DNA of 16,534 nucleotides, taken from positions 1-16,534 of the forward strand of contig BNXH01000036.1 in the NCBI GenBank assembly GCA_025999435.1, read 5' to 3'. The DNA is from Bacteroidia bacterium. GTDB lineage: Bacteria; Bacteroidota; Bacteroidia; Bacteroidales; Dysgonomonadaceae. Below, one piece after another: positions 15,620-16,534 of this stretch; within the stretch, counting starts at the first letter, position 1; each line of letters starts with the position of its first letter. Both the position numbers and the translations under genes were made by a program. The notes beneath the pieces are model-generated. The model saw only the letters and a list, made by a program, of their open reading frames with translations, made no database searches and was not told the DNA's origin.

Positions 15620-15654
15620 ACTGTTAACTGCTTACTGCTTACTGTTGACTGCTT
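15620..15654. repeat. 7-base tandem repeat at the end of queC
   Basis: Five 7-base units of the form ACTG(T/C)T(A/T/G) lie end to end: ACTGTTA, ACTGCTT, ACTGCTT, ACTGTTG, ACTGCTT. The array covers the queC stop codon and supplies the last few residues (LSSQQ). Just beyond it, at about 15587-15607, GAAGTTAA-like units repeat. A similar fragment follows nadK at 10038. Confidence 0.7.
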
Positions 15655-16295
15655 AAATAATCATCCAATCCCTGTTTCCTTAATTTACACGAAGGGCAAT
15701 GTCCGCATCCATCGGCTACAATGCCATTATAGCAGGTAAGGGTTTGAGCGCGAACGATGTCGAAAGCGCCCAATTCATCGGCGAGCTGCCATACGGCTGC
15801 CTTGTTGCGCCACATCAGCGGTGTGTGTATCTGGAAGTGCTCGTCCATAGCCAGGTTGATAGATGCATTTGCCGACAGGATGAACGTGTCCCTGCAATCG
15901 GGATAACCACTATAGTCGGCTTCCGAAACTCCCGTTACAATGTGCCGTATGCCGTGTGAACGTGCGATAACAGCAGCAAAAGTAAGGAACAATAAATTTC
16001 GTCCCGGTACAAATGTGTTGGGATAGGAGTCGGCCGGTTTTTCCTCATCCATCACAATGTCGCTGGTCAGTGAATTGACCGAAAGCCGGCTGATAATGGA
16101 TGCGTCGAGCAGTTGGAAAGGTACTCCGGCTTGTCCGGCAATGTCACGGGCTACTTCTACCTCTTTGGAATGTCGTTGCCCATATGTAAAACACAGGGTG
16201 CGCACGGACGAAAAGTTTTTGAGCGCCCAATAAAGGCATGTTGTAGAATCTTGTCCTCCTGAGAACAAGACTAATGCTGATTCTGATTTATACAT
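15639..16295 (-). CDS. queC: 7-cyano-7-deazaguanine synthase QueC
   Basis: ATP-dependent enzyme that converts 7-carboxy-7-deazaguanine and ammonia to preQ0, a precursor of queuosine. The 218 aa show the PP-loop SGGQDST (12-18), which binds ATP, the TFVPGRN segment (94-100), and four C-terminal cysteines C188, C197, C200 and C203 ([16 protein letters not shown]) that bind zinc. All key residues are present. The last residues come from a tandem repeat and may not be conserved. The gene leads a queC-queF unit; queD and queE are not in the window. A short leader with a possible preQ1-type fold lies directly before the ATG. Confidence 0.96.
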   Translation of the reverse strand: MYKSESALVLFSGGQDSTTCLYWALKNFSSVRTLCFTYGQRHSKEVEVARDIAGQAGVPFQLLDASIISRLSVNSLTSDIVMDEEKPADSYPNTFVPGRNLLFLTFAAVIARSHGIRHIVTGVSEADYSGYPDCRDTFILSANASINLAMDEHFQIHTPLMWRNKAAVWQLADELGAFDIVRAQTLTCYNGIVADGCGHCPSCKLRKQGLDDYLSSQQ

Positions 16296-16300
16296 AGAAA

Positions 16301-16335
16301 CTCTGTTTTTTACGTGGTTAATCCTAAGTTACACG
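16301..16335 (-). promoter_or_regulatory. Possible preQ1-I-like pseudoknot before queC
   Basis: On the minus strand, CGTG (16335-16332) pairs with CACG (16316-16313). The loop between them holds CTTAG (16328-16324), which can pair with CAGAG (16305-16301) through G-C, U-G, U-A and C-G with one A-A mismatch. TAAAAAA joins the first stem to CAGAG. This is the order of a preQ1-I riboswitch: stem, loop, A-rich tail crossing the stem, second stem. A C (16317) just before the stem's 3' strand sits where the ligand-pairing C is found. Weak points are the 4-bp first stem and the mismatch. The start codon is 5 bases downstream. Confidence 0.35.
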
Positions 16336-16356
16336 GAAAAGTTTCCTTTTCGGTTA

Positions 16357-16364
16357 CAAAAGTA
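16357..16364 (-). promoter_or_regulatory. -7 promoter box for queC
   Basis: TACTTTTG on the minus strand matches TAnnTTTG and would start a leader of about 55 bases that contains the candidate pseudoknot. No good -33 partner was seen. Bases 16365-16534 are AT-rich with no recognisable gene. Confidence 0.45.
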
Positions 16365-16534
16365 GTGAAAATTTCGCAAATATTAGAAAAATACGGATGA
16401 ACAAACAGGAAAATTCCATTAGTAACTGCGAATTTATACCAAAAAATAGAATATAATAATACTTCATAGTTGATAAAGGTCAATAAGTTTTAGCGCAGTG
16501 TAAAGAAAGTTATTATCGTTATCAATAATGTATA

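Noticed and set aside
1..16534. tRNA, rRNA, CRISPR array, toxin-antitoxin or defence island
   Set aside because: No cloverleaf, rRNA-like stretch, regularly spaced repeats or recognisable defence genes were seen by eye; the ORF6N gene alone is not enough to call a prophage.

Overview
The window reads as chromosomal DNA of a Bacteroidetes bacterium, probably in the order Bacteroidales (Dysgonomonas- or Parabacteroides-like). Three things point there. Several genes have the phylum's -7 promoter box (TAnnTTTG) 20-35 bases before the start codon and no Shine-Dalgarno sequence. The protein set is typical: eukaryotic-type hexokinase, a DsbD with a C-terminal thioredoxin domain, a TonB-family protein, an ORF6N protein, and a secreted protein with Bacteroidetes-type repeats. 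The intergenic repeats carry the 'GTCATTGC...GAAGCAATCC' signature common in this group. The genus is a guess.

Layout. Bases 1-583 hold a terminator-like hairpin at the left edge, a GC-rich island without a convincing gene, and the dsbD promoter. The plus strand then carries dsbD, a hexokinase and mazG. After a repeat-rich 500-base gap, a minus-strand block reads (in transcription order) pdxJ, an ORF6N-domain gene, a TonB-family gene, a DJ-1/PfpI gene and a DedA-family gene, ending at a probable terminator. nadK is divergent from pdxJ and runs on the plus strand. It meets a second minus-strand block head-on. In transcription order that block is queC, queF, a GT-B glycosyltransferase, then an HTH regulator and a large secreted repeat protein.

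Functions. Most genes are housekeeping: disulfide reduction across the membrane (DsbD), glucose phosphorylation (hexokinase), NTP clean-up (MazG), vitamin B6 synthesis (PdxJ), NADP synthesis (NadK), and two consecutive steps of queuosine precursor synthesis (QueC makes preQ0, QueF reduces it to preQ1). The accessory-looking genes are the ORF6N gene, the glycosyltransferase and the HTH regulator/secreted protein pair.

The most unusual material is non-coding. A short leader just before queC can fold like a preQ1-I pseudoknot. Two copies of a small element carry GGCTGTCCCAAAA-type ends (both ends present in one copy only), and the internal hairpin arms differ between copies in a way that keeps pairing. 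Related half-elements occur in four intergenic regions. No rRNA, tRNA, CRISPR array, intact transposase or complete new defence system was seen.
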